A stretch of 64,000 bases of DNA. It comes from Halichoerus grypus (Eukaryota > Chordata > Mammalia > Carnivora > Phocidae). Position 1 is the first letter of the stretch, and every line of letters starts with the position of its first letter. The stretch covers positions 166,934,437 to 166,998,436 of the forward strand of contig NC_135715.1 in NCBI RefSeq assembly GCF_964656455.1. Direction: 5' to 3'. The notes below the pieces were generated by a model that was not told the origin of the DNA, did not search any database, and saw only the letters and a program-made list of their open reading frames with translations. The position numbers and the translations under genes were made by a program. This document shows positions 11,833 through 22,220 of this stretch, in pieces.

Positions 11833-12647
11833 TTCCCAACTTAATTTATATCTTCCATTTTTTTTCTATTTTGATGACAAAAACCACAGTTAGACATAAG
11901 TTTTACTATGATAACCCAATATCAGGATCATTTATATTCTTTATTACTTCTATTTTTTCTATAGCTTCCTGGTTTTTAAATATCTCTTCAAGTCCTTGGC
12001 ATAACTGTGGATTAAAAGCTAAATACTATTTAATAAATAATTTAGAAGTGGTGGGTAACATTATCATCTCTCTTTATTTACTAGGGAGATAGAACTGAGG
12101 TGTGTCTCCTTAATCTAATCAAGAATCCACGATTCCAGGTTGTATTACAGTTTGTTAAGGACACTTGTCATTTGCCCCTCAGGAAGTCACAGGGGTCACT
12201 CTACTATTCCCCTGTTCTCCTGAGTACTATGAGGCTGCTTAAAACTTCATTTTGCCCTTCTGAATGTTTTGCTTGGCTTCTATTTAAACTGCTTTCTGCC
12301 CAGCTTTAGAATTCATCATTTTGTCACAGTTAAGCCAACAGAAAGATTGATTCTCTGATATTGTTCCTTATTTAACATTCATGTCTCCAGTTTTTATGTT
12401 TTCAGGCTCAAAAAACTTCCATAATTTCTGTCAGTCTTTCTGGTGTTTAGTAGTAGAAGTTACCTGAGTTGTTTGCTGTGTCCTCAGCCTCTTGACCTCA
12501 GCCCAGAATCAGCAAATACCAAAAGAATACAGCCACTTCAAAATGTTGGCTTACTTCTCTGTGCGATTCAGTCATCTGCATGATTTTCTCATTTGAAGTT
12601 CTGGTTATGACAGCAACTCTCCTGTCCCTTCAAACATCTAGATTTTT

Positions 12648-12656
12648 CTTTTCATT

Positions 12657-12732
<76 letters not shown>

Positions 12733-12786
12733 TTTCTTCTTTCTTTCTTTCTTTCTTTCTTTCTTCTTTCTTTCTTTCTTTCTTTG
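12648..12786 (+). repeat. (TTTC)n microsatellite
   Basis: About 135 bp of almost pure TTTC repeats, with one TTTTC/TTC interruption near 12732-12742 and another near 12764. It reads as a run of Phe/Ser/Leu in one frame, which explains the spurious open frame at 12580-12804. Confidence 0.97.
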
Positions 12787-13933
12787 TTCCTTCTTGTCCT
12801 CTAAGGAAGGTGTACTATATTCACTTTATCATAGCCTTGAGTGGAGCTTTGGTATCTTATTTTCAAAAGAATAGGACAATAAAAATATTTCAAAATATCT
12901 TCTCAAGCTAATAGTAAGTATATCATGGCACTTTACAAACACAAAGTGAACACATTAAACAACTGATAGGTTTTTGTTAAATTAGGTTATACAAATCCAT
13001 GTTCACTATTTTATAAAGTTCATGGTTTTCTTTAAGTTATAAACACATATGTATTCTTTCAAAGGTTTTATTGTCCCCATGCATTAGATCTCCATGGATT
13101 GCACTTCTTTTAATGAAATTTTCATTGCCCTTGGCCATACTTATGCAATAGATAAAAATCTATGATATTTTTTTTCTCTTAATACTGTAGGCTGATGATT
13201 TCCTCTTGTCACATCTGCTAATTATTTAGGAAAGATCTTTAAAGTATCTGAACATTGGTAGAAGCATAATTGCTTCAATGATTTTTTTTATTCCCAAGCC
13301 ATTTATATCTTGACCGTCTTCTACTTCAGTGTCTTTAAGTATCAGTTAGATAGTCTGACATGTCCTTGTTTTTAAGGAGATGAGATAATGTGCCTACACT
13401 AAATTTGTTCTTTGGGAGATAGATAGCAGTTACTAGTGTCTCACATTGTTTTTCAGCCAATATAATGTTATCTTTGATCACTTTGAACCAACTTATCTCT
13501 GCTTTTTTATTGTGAAGAATGTCAACTTTTCACAATTGTACCCTTGCCAATCAGTATAAGATTAATATCTTCAACTTAGTAATAGGGTAGGGTTTCTGTC
13601 TTTTTGCTCCTTCCCCATCAGGGAATCTGAATTGAAATAGATGTGACTTCAATTAATGTGAACACTCAGGAACGTTCAGTTAATGTCAAGTGGGGCCTCT
13701 AGGTGTCACTGTTCCATTAGTAAACTATACTGCAGTCACTCAATCTGTTTCTCATCCAAAGATCTATGTGAATACTTAATCACTTTCTTACTAAGAAATT
13801 CTCAAATGTTTGATGGTTTACTGGCACTGGACTTATTGTACTTATAATATTATAAGAGAGATAAGTGGGAATATGGTTAGGATTATGCTTTGTCTCAACC
13901 ATGTGAAAATGATACTCTAATGAACGTTTCTTT
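12787..13933. other. Unique sequence, no gene recognised
   Basis: AT-rich, with no recognised repeat, exon or RNA gene. Confidence 0.5.
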
Positions 13934-13948
13934 CATAGACTTTGATTT

Positions 13949-14384
13949 CTTCTTCTTTATTTATTTATTTATTTTTATTTATTTATTTTTAAGATTTTAT
14001 TTATTTATTTGACAGAGAGAGAGAGAGAGAGAGAGAGAAAGAAGAGCAGGGGGAGAGGGAGAAACAGGCTCTCTGCAGAGCAGAGAGCCCGATGAGGGAC
14101 TCGATCCAGGACCCTGAGATCATGACCTGAGCTGAAGGGAGATGCTCAACCGACTGAGCCACCCAGGCGCCCCTCTTCTTCTTTTTTTAAAAGATTTTAT
14201 TTATTTCTCAGAGACAGAGACAGACAGAGAGAGCAAGCACACAAGCAGGGGGAGCGGCAGGCAGAGGAAGAAGCAGGCTCCCTGCTGAGCAAGTAGCCCA
14301 ATGTGGGACTCAATCCCAGGACTCTGGGATCATGACCTGAGCCAAAAGCAGATGTTTAACCGACTGAGCCACCCAGGCATCCTG
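13949..14384 (-). mobile_element. Carnivore SINE, antisense, split by a second SINE
   Basis: The outer element keeps its own 15-bp target-site duplication, CATAGACTTTGATTT, at 13934-13948 and 14385-14399. These enclose both SINEs. Its body is 14185-14384 ('AAAAGATTTTATTTATTTCTC' through 'GAGCCACCCAGGCATCCTG'). The remainder is the 10-base start of its T tract at 13949-13958. It is more diverged than the inner copy ('GAGCAAGTAGCCCAATGTGGG'). Confidence 0.93.
13959..14173 (-). mobile_element. Younger carnivore SINE nested in the T tract of another
   Basis: The inner copy runs from (TTTA)n-rich tail sequence to 'GAGCCACCCAGGCGCCCC'. Its target-site duplication TCTTCTTCTTT lies at 13948-13958 and 14174-14184, within the outer element's T-rich tail. 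This shows the A tail of one SINE being used as the L1 endonuclease target for the next. Same orientation as the outer copy. Confidence 0.92.
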
Positions 14385-14419
14385 CATAGACTTTGATTTT
14401 CTGTAGTAACTAATTACAA

Positions 14420-15480
14420 GTGAGAGAGGCACTTAAACAACAAAATAAATGGAACTCTTATAGTGTCATAAAATAAGGAAGTTCTCATAAAACAAAAAGA
14501 TAGGACCATGTCAAAGGGACAAAGGGGCCAACCTGAATTAGCTACCAATAGCTAAGCTGGAATAATTTGAGCAATAAAATACATAAGATAGTATTGAATT
14601 ATATCTCAAAGTATGAAATAAATATGCATCAGTCCATATTGGTATAAATACATAAATCACTGTATAAATAGATAGGGGAGAAGGCACAAATCTTCCTTAC
14701 AAAAAAATTCCAAATAATTTAGGTAGACACTCTACTTCAGGAGGTACAGCCTCATTTTTCTCAAACCTCTTAAGTGCAAGCTGGAATCTGTGATTTCCTT
14801 TGAAAAAAACTGGAGTGCAGAAAGAGGGAAAAAAGTAATTCTACAGTAGAAAAATCCAACATTACCTTGATCAAGAGATAAAAGTTAACATCACCTGTGA
14901 TAAGTCATGTTGGTAGTATCTTCATATAATGTGATAAGAAGTTTGCTTCCCTTCTGTGGTATCTGTTTAAAAAACCAATAACCGCATTCTAATCATAAAA
15001 AAAAAAAATCAGAGAAGCCCAAATTGAAGGTGATTCCACGAAATACTGACAAGTACTCCTCAAAACTTTCAAGATCATGAAAAACAAGGAAAGACTGAGA
15101 AATCATAGCAGGCCAGAAGAAACTGAGGAAAAAGGATATCTATAATAATGTGTTATCCAGGATGGGCTTCTAGAATAGAAATAGGTCATTAGTGGAGAAA
15201 CTAGTGAACTTTTTTTTTTAACTAGTGAAATTTGAATAAAATTGGGAGTTTAGTTAAAATAAATGAAATAAAACATTAAATGTGGTTTAATAAGCCATGG
15301 TTTGACCAATAATGTATATATTAATATGGAAAAATTTTAAGCAATAGTATATACATTAATATTGAAAGTTTTGAGTTGCACGAGTATAAAATGAATAAGC
15401 TATAGTTTTTACCTTTATTAAATTAATTTCTATCATCTTCCTATAGATTATGTTATAGCGATCATTGATATTTTTTGTAG
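14420..15480 (+). mobile_element. Old L1M-type 3' UTR, sense
   Basis: The sequence follows a remembered old L1 3' UTR pattern: 'GGCACAAATCTTCCTTAC', 'AATTCCAAATAATTTAGGTAG', 'GACACTC..CTTCAGGAGG', 'AAGTTAACATCACCTGTGATAAGTCATGTTGGTAG', 'GAAATACTGACAAGTACTCCTCAAAACTTTCAAGATCATGAAAAACAAGG' and 'AGGTCATTAGTGGAGAAAC..TTTGAATAAAATTGGGAGTTTAG'. It is diverged and non-coding. The L1 at 15538 starts just beyond it. Subfamily uncertain; assignment is by memory. Confidence 0.55.
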
Positions 15481-15799
15481 GGGTAGGGGGGATATTTGAG
15501 GTACCATGTACAAATCAACATCTGTATAAACATGCCAGGGGGGAGGAGCAAGATGGCGGAGGAGTAGGAAACCTAAATTTTGTCTGGTCCCAGGAATTCA
15601 GCTAGATAGCTATCAAACCATTCTGAACACCTACAAACTCAACAGGAGATCAAAGAAAAGAATAGCAGCAATTCTCTGAACAGAAAAGCAACCACTTTCT
15701 GGAAGGTCTCTTCTGATTTGTTTAGTGTATATTTTTCTGGGGTGGTTGTTACCCTGTTAGCATTTTGTTCTCTCATTCATCTATTCTCCTCTGGACAAA

Positions 15800-16695
15800 A
15801 TGACAAGATGGAAAAACTCACCTCAAAAAAAAGAACAAGAGGCAATACCAACTGTCAGGGACCTAATCAATACAGACATTAGTAAGATGTCGGAACTAGA
15901 GTTCAAAATGATGATTATAAAGATGCTAGCTGGGCTTGAAAAAAGCATGGAAGTTACTAGAGAAACCCTTTCTGGAGACATAAAAGAACTAAAATCTAAC
16001 CAAGTTGAAATCAAAATGGTTGTGAACGAGGTGCAGTCAAAAATAGAGGCTCTAACTCCTAGGATAAATGAGGCAGAAGAGAGAATTAGTGATATAGAAG
16101 ACCAAATGACGGAGAATAAAGAAGCTGAGAAAAAGAGAGAAAAACAACTACTGGATCACGAGGGCAGAATTCGAGAGATAAGTGATACCATAAGATGAAA
16201 CAACATTAGAATAATCGGGATCCCAGAAGAAGAAGAAAGAGAGAGGGGGGCAGAAGGTATATTGGAGCAAATTATAGCAGAGAACTTCCCTAATTTGGGG
16301 AAGGAAACAGGCATCAAAATCCAGGAGGCACAGAGAACCCCCCACAAAATCAATAAAAACAGGTCAACACCCCAACATCTAATAGTAAAACTTACAAGTC
16401 TCAGAGACAAAGAGAAAATACTGAAAGCAGCTTGGGAGAAGAGATATGTAACTACAATGGTAGAAACATTAGATTGGCAACAGACCTATCCACAGAGACC
16501 TGGCAGGCCTGAAAGGACTGGCATGATATATTCAGAGCACTAAATGAGAAAAATATGCAGCCAAGAATACTATATCCAGCCAGGCTGTCATTGAAAATAG
16601 AAGGAGAGATAAAAAGCTTCCAGGACAAACAAAAACTAAAGGAATTTGCAAACACAAAACCAGCCCTACAAGAAATATTGAAAGGGGTCCTCTAA
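15800..16695 (+). pseudogene. L1 ORF1 (RNA-binding protein), disrupted
   Basis: ORF1p is the trimeric RNA chaperone that packages L1 RNA. The first 132 codons are open and include the coiled coil ('INTDISKMSELEFKMMIIKM' and 'EERISDIEDQMTENKEAEKK'). The frame hits TGA at about 16196 just before the RRM ('NNIRIIGIPEEE'). It continues in the same frame through 'ILEQIIAENFPNLG' and 'LRDKEKILKAA'. It is then shifted near 16470, so 'PRILYPARLS' and 'FANTKPALQEILKGVL' lie in another frame, with one more in-frame stop near 16511. The end is the TAA at 16693-16695. Clearly a pseudogene. Confidence 0.93.
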
Positions 16696-16776
16696 GCAAA
16701 GAGAGAGCCTAAAAGTAACATAGACCAGAAAGGAACAGAGACAATATACAGTAACAGCCACCTTACAGGCAATACA

Positions 16777-19700
16777 GTGGCACTAAATTCATATCTTTCA
16801 GTAGTTACCCTGAATGTAAATGGGCTAAATGCCCCAATCAAAAGACACAGGCTATCAGATTGGATAAAAAAACAAGACCCATCAATATGCTGTCTGCAAG
16901 AGACTCATTTTAGACCCAAAGACACCCCCAGATTGAAAGTGAGGGGGTGGAAAACCATTTACCATGCTAACGAACACCAAAAGAAAGCTGGGGTGGCAAT
17001 CCTTATATCAGACAAATTAGATTTTAAACCAAAGACTGTAATAAGAGATGAGGAAGGACACTATAATCTACTTAAAGGGTCTATCCAACAAGAAGTTCTA
17101 ACAATTGTAAATATCTATGCCCCTAACATGGGAGCAGCCAATTATATAAGCCAACTAATAACAAAATCAAAGAAACACATTGACAACAATACAATAATAG
17201 TGGGGGACTTTAACACCCCACTCACTGAAATGGACAGATCATCTAAGCAAAAGATCAACAAGGAAATAAAGATTTTAAATGACACTGGACCAAATGGACT
17301 TCTCAGATATATTCAGAACATTCTATCCCAAAGCAATAGAATACACATTCTTCTCTAGTGCCCATGGAACATTCTCCAGAACAGATCACATCCTAGGTCA
17401 CAAATAAGGTCTCAACCGGTACCAAAAGATTGAGATCATTCCCTGCATATTTACAGACCACAATGCTTTGAAACTAAAACTCAATCACAAGAGCAAAGTC
17501 AGAAAGAACTCAAATACATGGAGGCTAAAGAGCATCCTACTAAAGAATGAATGGGTCAACCAGGAAATTAAAAAAGAATTAAAAAAATTCATGGAAACAA
17601 ATGAAAATGAAAGCACAAATGTTCAAAATCTTTGGGATGCAGCAAAGGCAGTCCTAAGAGGAAAGTATATAGCAATACAAGCCTTTCTCAAGAAACAAGA
17701 AAGGTCTCGAATACACAACCTAACCCTATACCTAAGGAGCTGGAGAAAGAACAGCAAATAAAGCCTAAACCCAGCAGGAGAAGAGAAATAATAAAGATCA
17801 GAGCAGAAATCAATGAAATAGAAACCAAAAGAACAGTAGAACAGATCAATGAAACTAGGAGCTGCTTCTTTGAAAGAATTAACAAAATTGATAAACCCCT
17901 CAGACTTATCAAAAAGAAAAGAGAAATGACCCAAATAAATAAAATCATGAATGAAAGAGGAGAGATCACAACCAACACCAAAGAAATACAAACAATTATA
18001 AGAACATATTATGAGCAACTATATGCCAGCAAATTAGACAATCTGGAAGAAATGGATGCATTCCTAGAGATGTATCAACTACCAAAACTAAACCAGGAAG
18101 AAATAGAAAACCTGAACAGACCTATAACCACTAAGGAAATTGAAGCAGTAATAAAAAAAATCTCCCAACAAACAACAGCCCAGCGCCAGATGGCTTCCCA
18201 GGGGAATTCTACCAAACATTTAAAGAAGAATTAATACCTATTCTTCTGAAACTGTTCCAAAAAATAGAAATGGAAAGAAAACTTCCAAACTTTTTTATGA
18301 GGCCAGCATTACTTTGATCCCAAAATCAGACAAAGATCCCATCAAAAAGGAGAATTACAGACCAATATTCCTGATGAACATGGATGCAAAAATTCTCACC
18401 AAAATGCTAGCCAATAGGATCCAACAGTACATTAAAAGGATTATTCACCACAACCAAGTGGGATTTATTCCTGGGCTGCAAGGTTAGTTCAACATCCACA
18501 AATCAATCAATGTGATACAATACATTAATACAAGAAAGAACAAGAACCATATGATCCTCTCAATAGATGCAGAAAAAACATTTGACAAAGTACAGCATTC
18601 TTTCTTGATTAAAACTCTTCAGAGTGTAGGGATAGAGGGTACATACCTCAATATCATAAAAGCCATCTATGAAAAACCCACAGCGAATATCATTTTCAAT
18701 GGGGAAAAACTGAGAGCTTTCCCCCCAAGGTCAGGAACACGGCAGGGATGTCCACTATCACCACTGCTATTCAACATAGTACTAGAAGTCCTAGCCACAG
18801 CAATCAGACAACAAAAAGAAATAAAAGGCATCCGAATCAGCAAAGAAGAATTCAAACTCTCACTCTTTGCAGATGATATGATACTTTATGTGGAAAACCC
18901 AAAGACTCCACCCCCAAACTGCTAGAACTCATACAAGAATTCAGTAAAGTGGCAGGATATAAAAATCAATGCACAGAAATCAGTTGCATTTATATCCACC
19001 AACAACAAGACAGAAGAAAGAGAAATTAAGGAGTTGATCCCATTTACAATTGCATCCAAAACCATAAGGTACCTAGGAATAAATCTAACCAAAGAGACAA
19101 AGAATCTGTACTCAGAAAACTATAAAATACTCATGAAAGAAATTGAGGAAGACACAAAGAAATGGAAAAATGTTCCATGCTCATGGATTGGAAGAAAAAA
19201 TATGGTGAAGATGTCAGTGTTACCTAGAGCAATCTACACATTTAATTCAATCCCTATCAAAATACCATCAACCTTTTTCAAAGAAATGGAACAAATAATC
19301 CTAAAATTTGTATGGAACCAGAGAAGACCCCGAATAGCCAGAGGAATGTTGAAAAAGAAAAGCAAAGCTGGTGGCATCACAATTCTGGACTTCAAGCTCT
19401 ATTACAAAGCTGTCATCATCAAGACAGTATGGTACTGGCACAAAAACAGACACAGACAGATCAATGGAACAGAATAGAGAACCAGAAATGGACCCTCAAC
19501 TCTATGGTCAACTAATCTTCGACAAAGCAGGAAAGAATGTCCAATGGAAAAAAGACAGTCTCTTCAACAAATGGTGTTGGGAAAATTGGACAGCCACATG
19601 CAGAAGAATGAAACTGGACCATGTCCTTACACTACACACAAAAATAGACTTAAAATGGATGAAAGACCTAAATGCGAGACAGGAGTCCATCAAAATCCTA

Positions 19701-20581
19701 GAGGAGAACCCAGGCAGCAACCTCTTCGATCTCAGCTGCAGCAACTTCTTCCTAGACACATTGCCAAAGGCAAGGGAAGCAAGGGCAATAATGAACTATT
19801 GGGACTTCTTCAAGATAAAAAGCTTTTGCACAGCAAAGGAAACAGTCAACAAAACCAAAAGACAACTGACAGAATAGGAGAAGATATTTGCAAATGACAT
19901 ATCAGATAAAGGGCTAGTATCCAAAATCTATAAAGAACTTACCAAACTCAACACCCAAAGAACAAATAATCCAATCAAGAAATGGGCAGAAGACAAGATC
20001 AGACATTTTTCCAAAGAAGACATCCAAATGGCCAACAGACACATGAAAAAGTGCTCAACATCACTTGATATCAGGGAAATCCAAATCAAAACCTCAATGA
20101 GATACTACCTCACACCAGTCAGAATGGCTAAAATGAACAAGTCAGGAAACGACAGATGTTGGCGAGGATGCGGAGATAGGGGAACCCTCCTACACTGTTG
20201 GTGGGAATGCAAGCTGGTGCAGCCACTCTGGAAAACAGTATGGAAGTTCCTCAAAAAGTTGAAAATAGAGCTATCGTATGACACGGCAATTGCACTACTG
20301 GGTATTTACCCCAAAGATACAAATGTAGTGATCCGAAGGGGCACGTGCACCCCAATGTTTATAGCAGCAATGTCCATAATAGTCAAATATGGAAAGAGCC
20401 AAGATGTCCATCAAGAGATGAATGGATAAAGAAGATGGGTATATATATATATATATATGCAGCCATATAAAAACACAAAATCTTGCCATTTGCAATGACA
20501 TGGATGGAACTAGAGGGTATTATGCTAAGCGAAATAAGTCAATCAGAGAAAGACATGGATCATATGATCTCACTGATATGA
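16777..20581 (+). pseudogene. L1 ORF2 (endonuclease / reverse transcriptase), disrupted
   Basis: ORF2p nicks target DNA and primes reverse transcription. The first codon is GTG at the usual ATG position, so the start is mutated. The endonuclease part (193 codons open) shows 'TLNVNGLNAPIKRHR', 'CCLQETHF' and 'VGDFNTPL', which carry catalytic Asn, Glu and Asp. It then shifts frame near 17350. The 'FTDHNALKLKL' endonuclease end and the linker follow in other frames (17468-18234). The RT block at 18512-18925 is open, with '[12 protein letters not shown]', '[14 protein letters not shown]' and '[13 protein letters not shown]', so the catalytic aspartates are intact. The C-terminal Cys motif '[19 protein letters not shown]' is at about 20155-20210. 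The stop is TGA at 20579-20581. Many frameshifts; inactive. Confidence 0.95.
20440..20458 (+). repeat. (TA)n microsatellite inside L1 ORF2
   Basis: A pure TA run at the place near the ORF2 3' end where copy B has a long (GT)n tract and other copies have a short TATATA. Confidence 0.9.
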
Positions 20582-21045
20582 GGAATTCTTAATCTCAGGA
20601 AACAAACTGAAGGTTGCTGGAGTGGTGGGGGTGGGAGGGATGGGGTGGCTGGGTGATAGACACTGGGGAGGGTATGTGCTATGGTGAGCGCTGTGAATTG
20701 TGTAAGACTGATGAATCACAGACCTGTACCTCTGAAAGAAATAATACATTGTATGTTAAAAAAAAAAAAGAAGAAGAAGATAGTAGGAAGGGAAAAATTA
20801 AGGGGGGAAATCAGAGGGGAAGACGAACCATGAGAGACTATGGACTCTGAGAAACTGAGAGTTTTAGAGGGGAGGGGGTGGGGGGATGGGTTAGCCTGGT
20901 GATGGGTATTAAAGAGGGCACGTACTGAATGGAGCACTGGGTGTTACACGCAAACAGTGAATCATGGAACACTACATCAAAAACTAATGAGGTAATATAT
21001 GGTGATTAACATAACATAATAAAATAAAATTAAAAAAAAATGCCA

Positions 21046-21711
21046 AACAAAAATCATGATACTCATGGCAACTTTATTTTGTCAGTAATATTCATTATCA
21101 GTCTCTAGTCCCACAGTTGGTTATTACTATAGGAATAACAACAAACTAGAATGAAACCAGGAGCGTCCGCTAGGCCCAGAACTGATATCTAGATCATTAT
21201 ATTTATCCTTATCTATAATTTTTGCTCTTGAAAAAAAAACACTTAAAGATGGAAAAATAAAACTTAGTGGTTAAAAAACTTACCTGAGGATACACTGCAG
21301 CTTTGAATGAGATTTTCCATCTCTTAGGGTGTATATACACATACACCTATTTACCTATTACATCTTTTTTAACACTATGACCAACCTCACCATTTTGTCT
21401 GATGTCTTAATCAATATATCTGTTTTTCTTTTCGCAATGCAGTATTTGCAATAGTGAATTATTTTCTTAAATTGCTTTTTCAGGGAGTCATATCCAACAC
21501 AATACTGATTATCAGATTTGATTCACTCAAGTCGGAGATCTTACCCAGCATTAAGCTTTACTATTAATTTCAGTGATACAATCAAGAGGAATTGGCAGAG
21601 AAGTCAAGAGCAGCACTCCAGATCTTATTTCCTTTACTAGACATGCACTCACTAGTCCAGAGTAAGTGATGTTTCAGTGTAAGGTGAAAGTATATTATCT
21701 CCTATAGTGGG
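21046..21711. other. Unique spacer between the two tail-to-tail L1s
   Basis: About 0.67 kb of AT-rich DNA with no recognised feature. It separates the 3' ends of the two large L1 copies. Confidence 0.6.
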
Positions 21712-22022
21712 GAACATTTAGTTTTTATTTTTTAATTTTTTTCCATTTTTAAAATTTAAATTCGATTAATTAACATATAATGTATTACTGGTTTCTGAGG
21801 TAGAGGTCAGTGATTCATCAGTATTATGTAAATACCCATTGCTCATTACATCACGTGCCCTTAATGTCTATCACCCAGTTACCCCATCCCCTCACCTCCC
21901 TCTCCTTCAGCAACTCTCAGTTTATTTCCTATGATTAAGAGTCTCTTATGGTTTGCCTCCCTCTCTGATTTTGTCTTGTTTTATTTTTTCCTCTCTTCTC
22001 CTATGATCCTCTGTTTTGTATC

Positions 22023-22177
22023 TTAAATTCCACATATAAGTGAGATCATATGATTCTTGTCTTTCTCTGATTGACTTATTTCCCTTAGCATAATACCCTC
22101 TAGTTCCATCCATGCCTTTGCAAATGACAAGACATCATTTTTTTGATGGCTGCATAATATTCCTGTGTGTGTGTGTT

Positions 22178-22220
<43 letters not shown>

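Larger units (their letters stand above)
10560..12640 (-). mobile_element. Degenerate old L1 (5' part), antisense, interrupted by a SINE
   Basis: This is a second run of the same kind of antisense L1 material. It covers earlier parts of the pattern: 'CTCTTACATTTTACCTCCATC', 'TTAGTGGTCATTCTAAAGATTGC', 'CATGCATCCATTACTTATTG', 'GGACTTTATAACTC' and 'GTCAGAAAATATCTTAATTTTCC'. Later pieces then recur. So this and 9310-10345 are either two copies or one rearranged copy. It is very diverged and its end before the (TTTC)n array is uncertain. Confidence 0.45.
15538..21040 (+). mobile_element. LINE-1 copy A: near full-length, with an internal 5' UTR deletion
   Basis: A 5.5-kb carnivore L1 on the plus strand. 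It begins GGGGGGAGGAGCAAGATGGCGG, the start typical of mammalian L1s and including a YY1-type AAGATGGC site, so the 5' end is authentic. A 5' UTR of only about 260 bp is followed by decayed ORF1 and ORF2, then a 3' UTR (about 20582-21020) with a G-rich stretch, (GAA)n and an A-rich tail. ATGCCA at 15532-15537 and 21040-21045 is a short target-site duplication, possibly extending over AAAnATGCCA. Compared with copy B (21728-28722), about 1.7 kb of 5' UTR is missing, with the junction near 15701-15708. Frameshifts and nonsense changes make it non-autonomous. Confidence 0.95.

Noticed and set aside
12580..12804. Open frame rich in Phe/Ser/Leu
   Set aside because: It is the translation of the (TTTC)n microsatellite.
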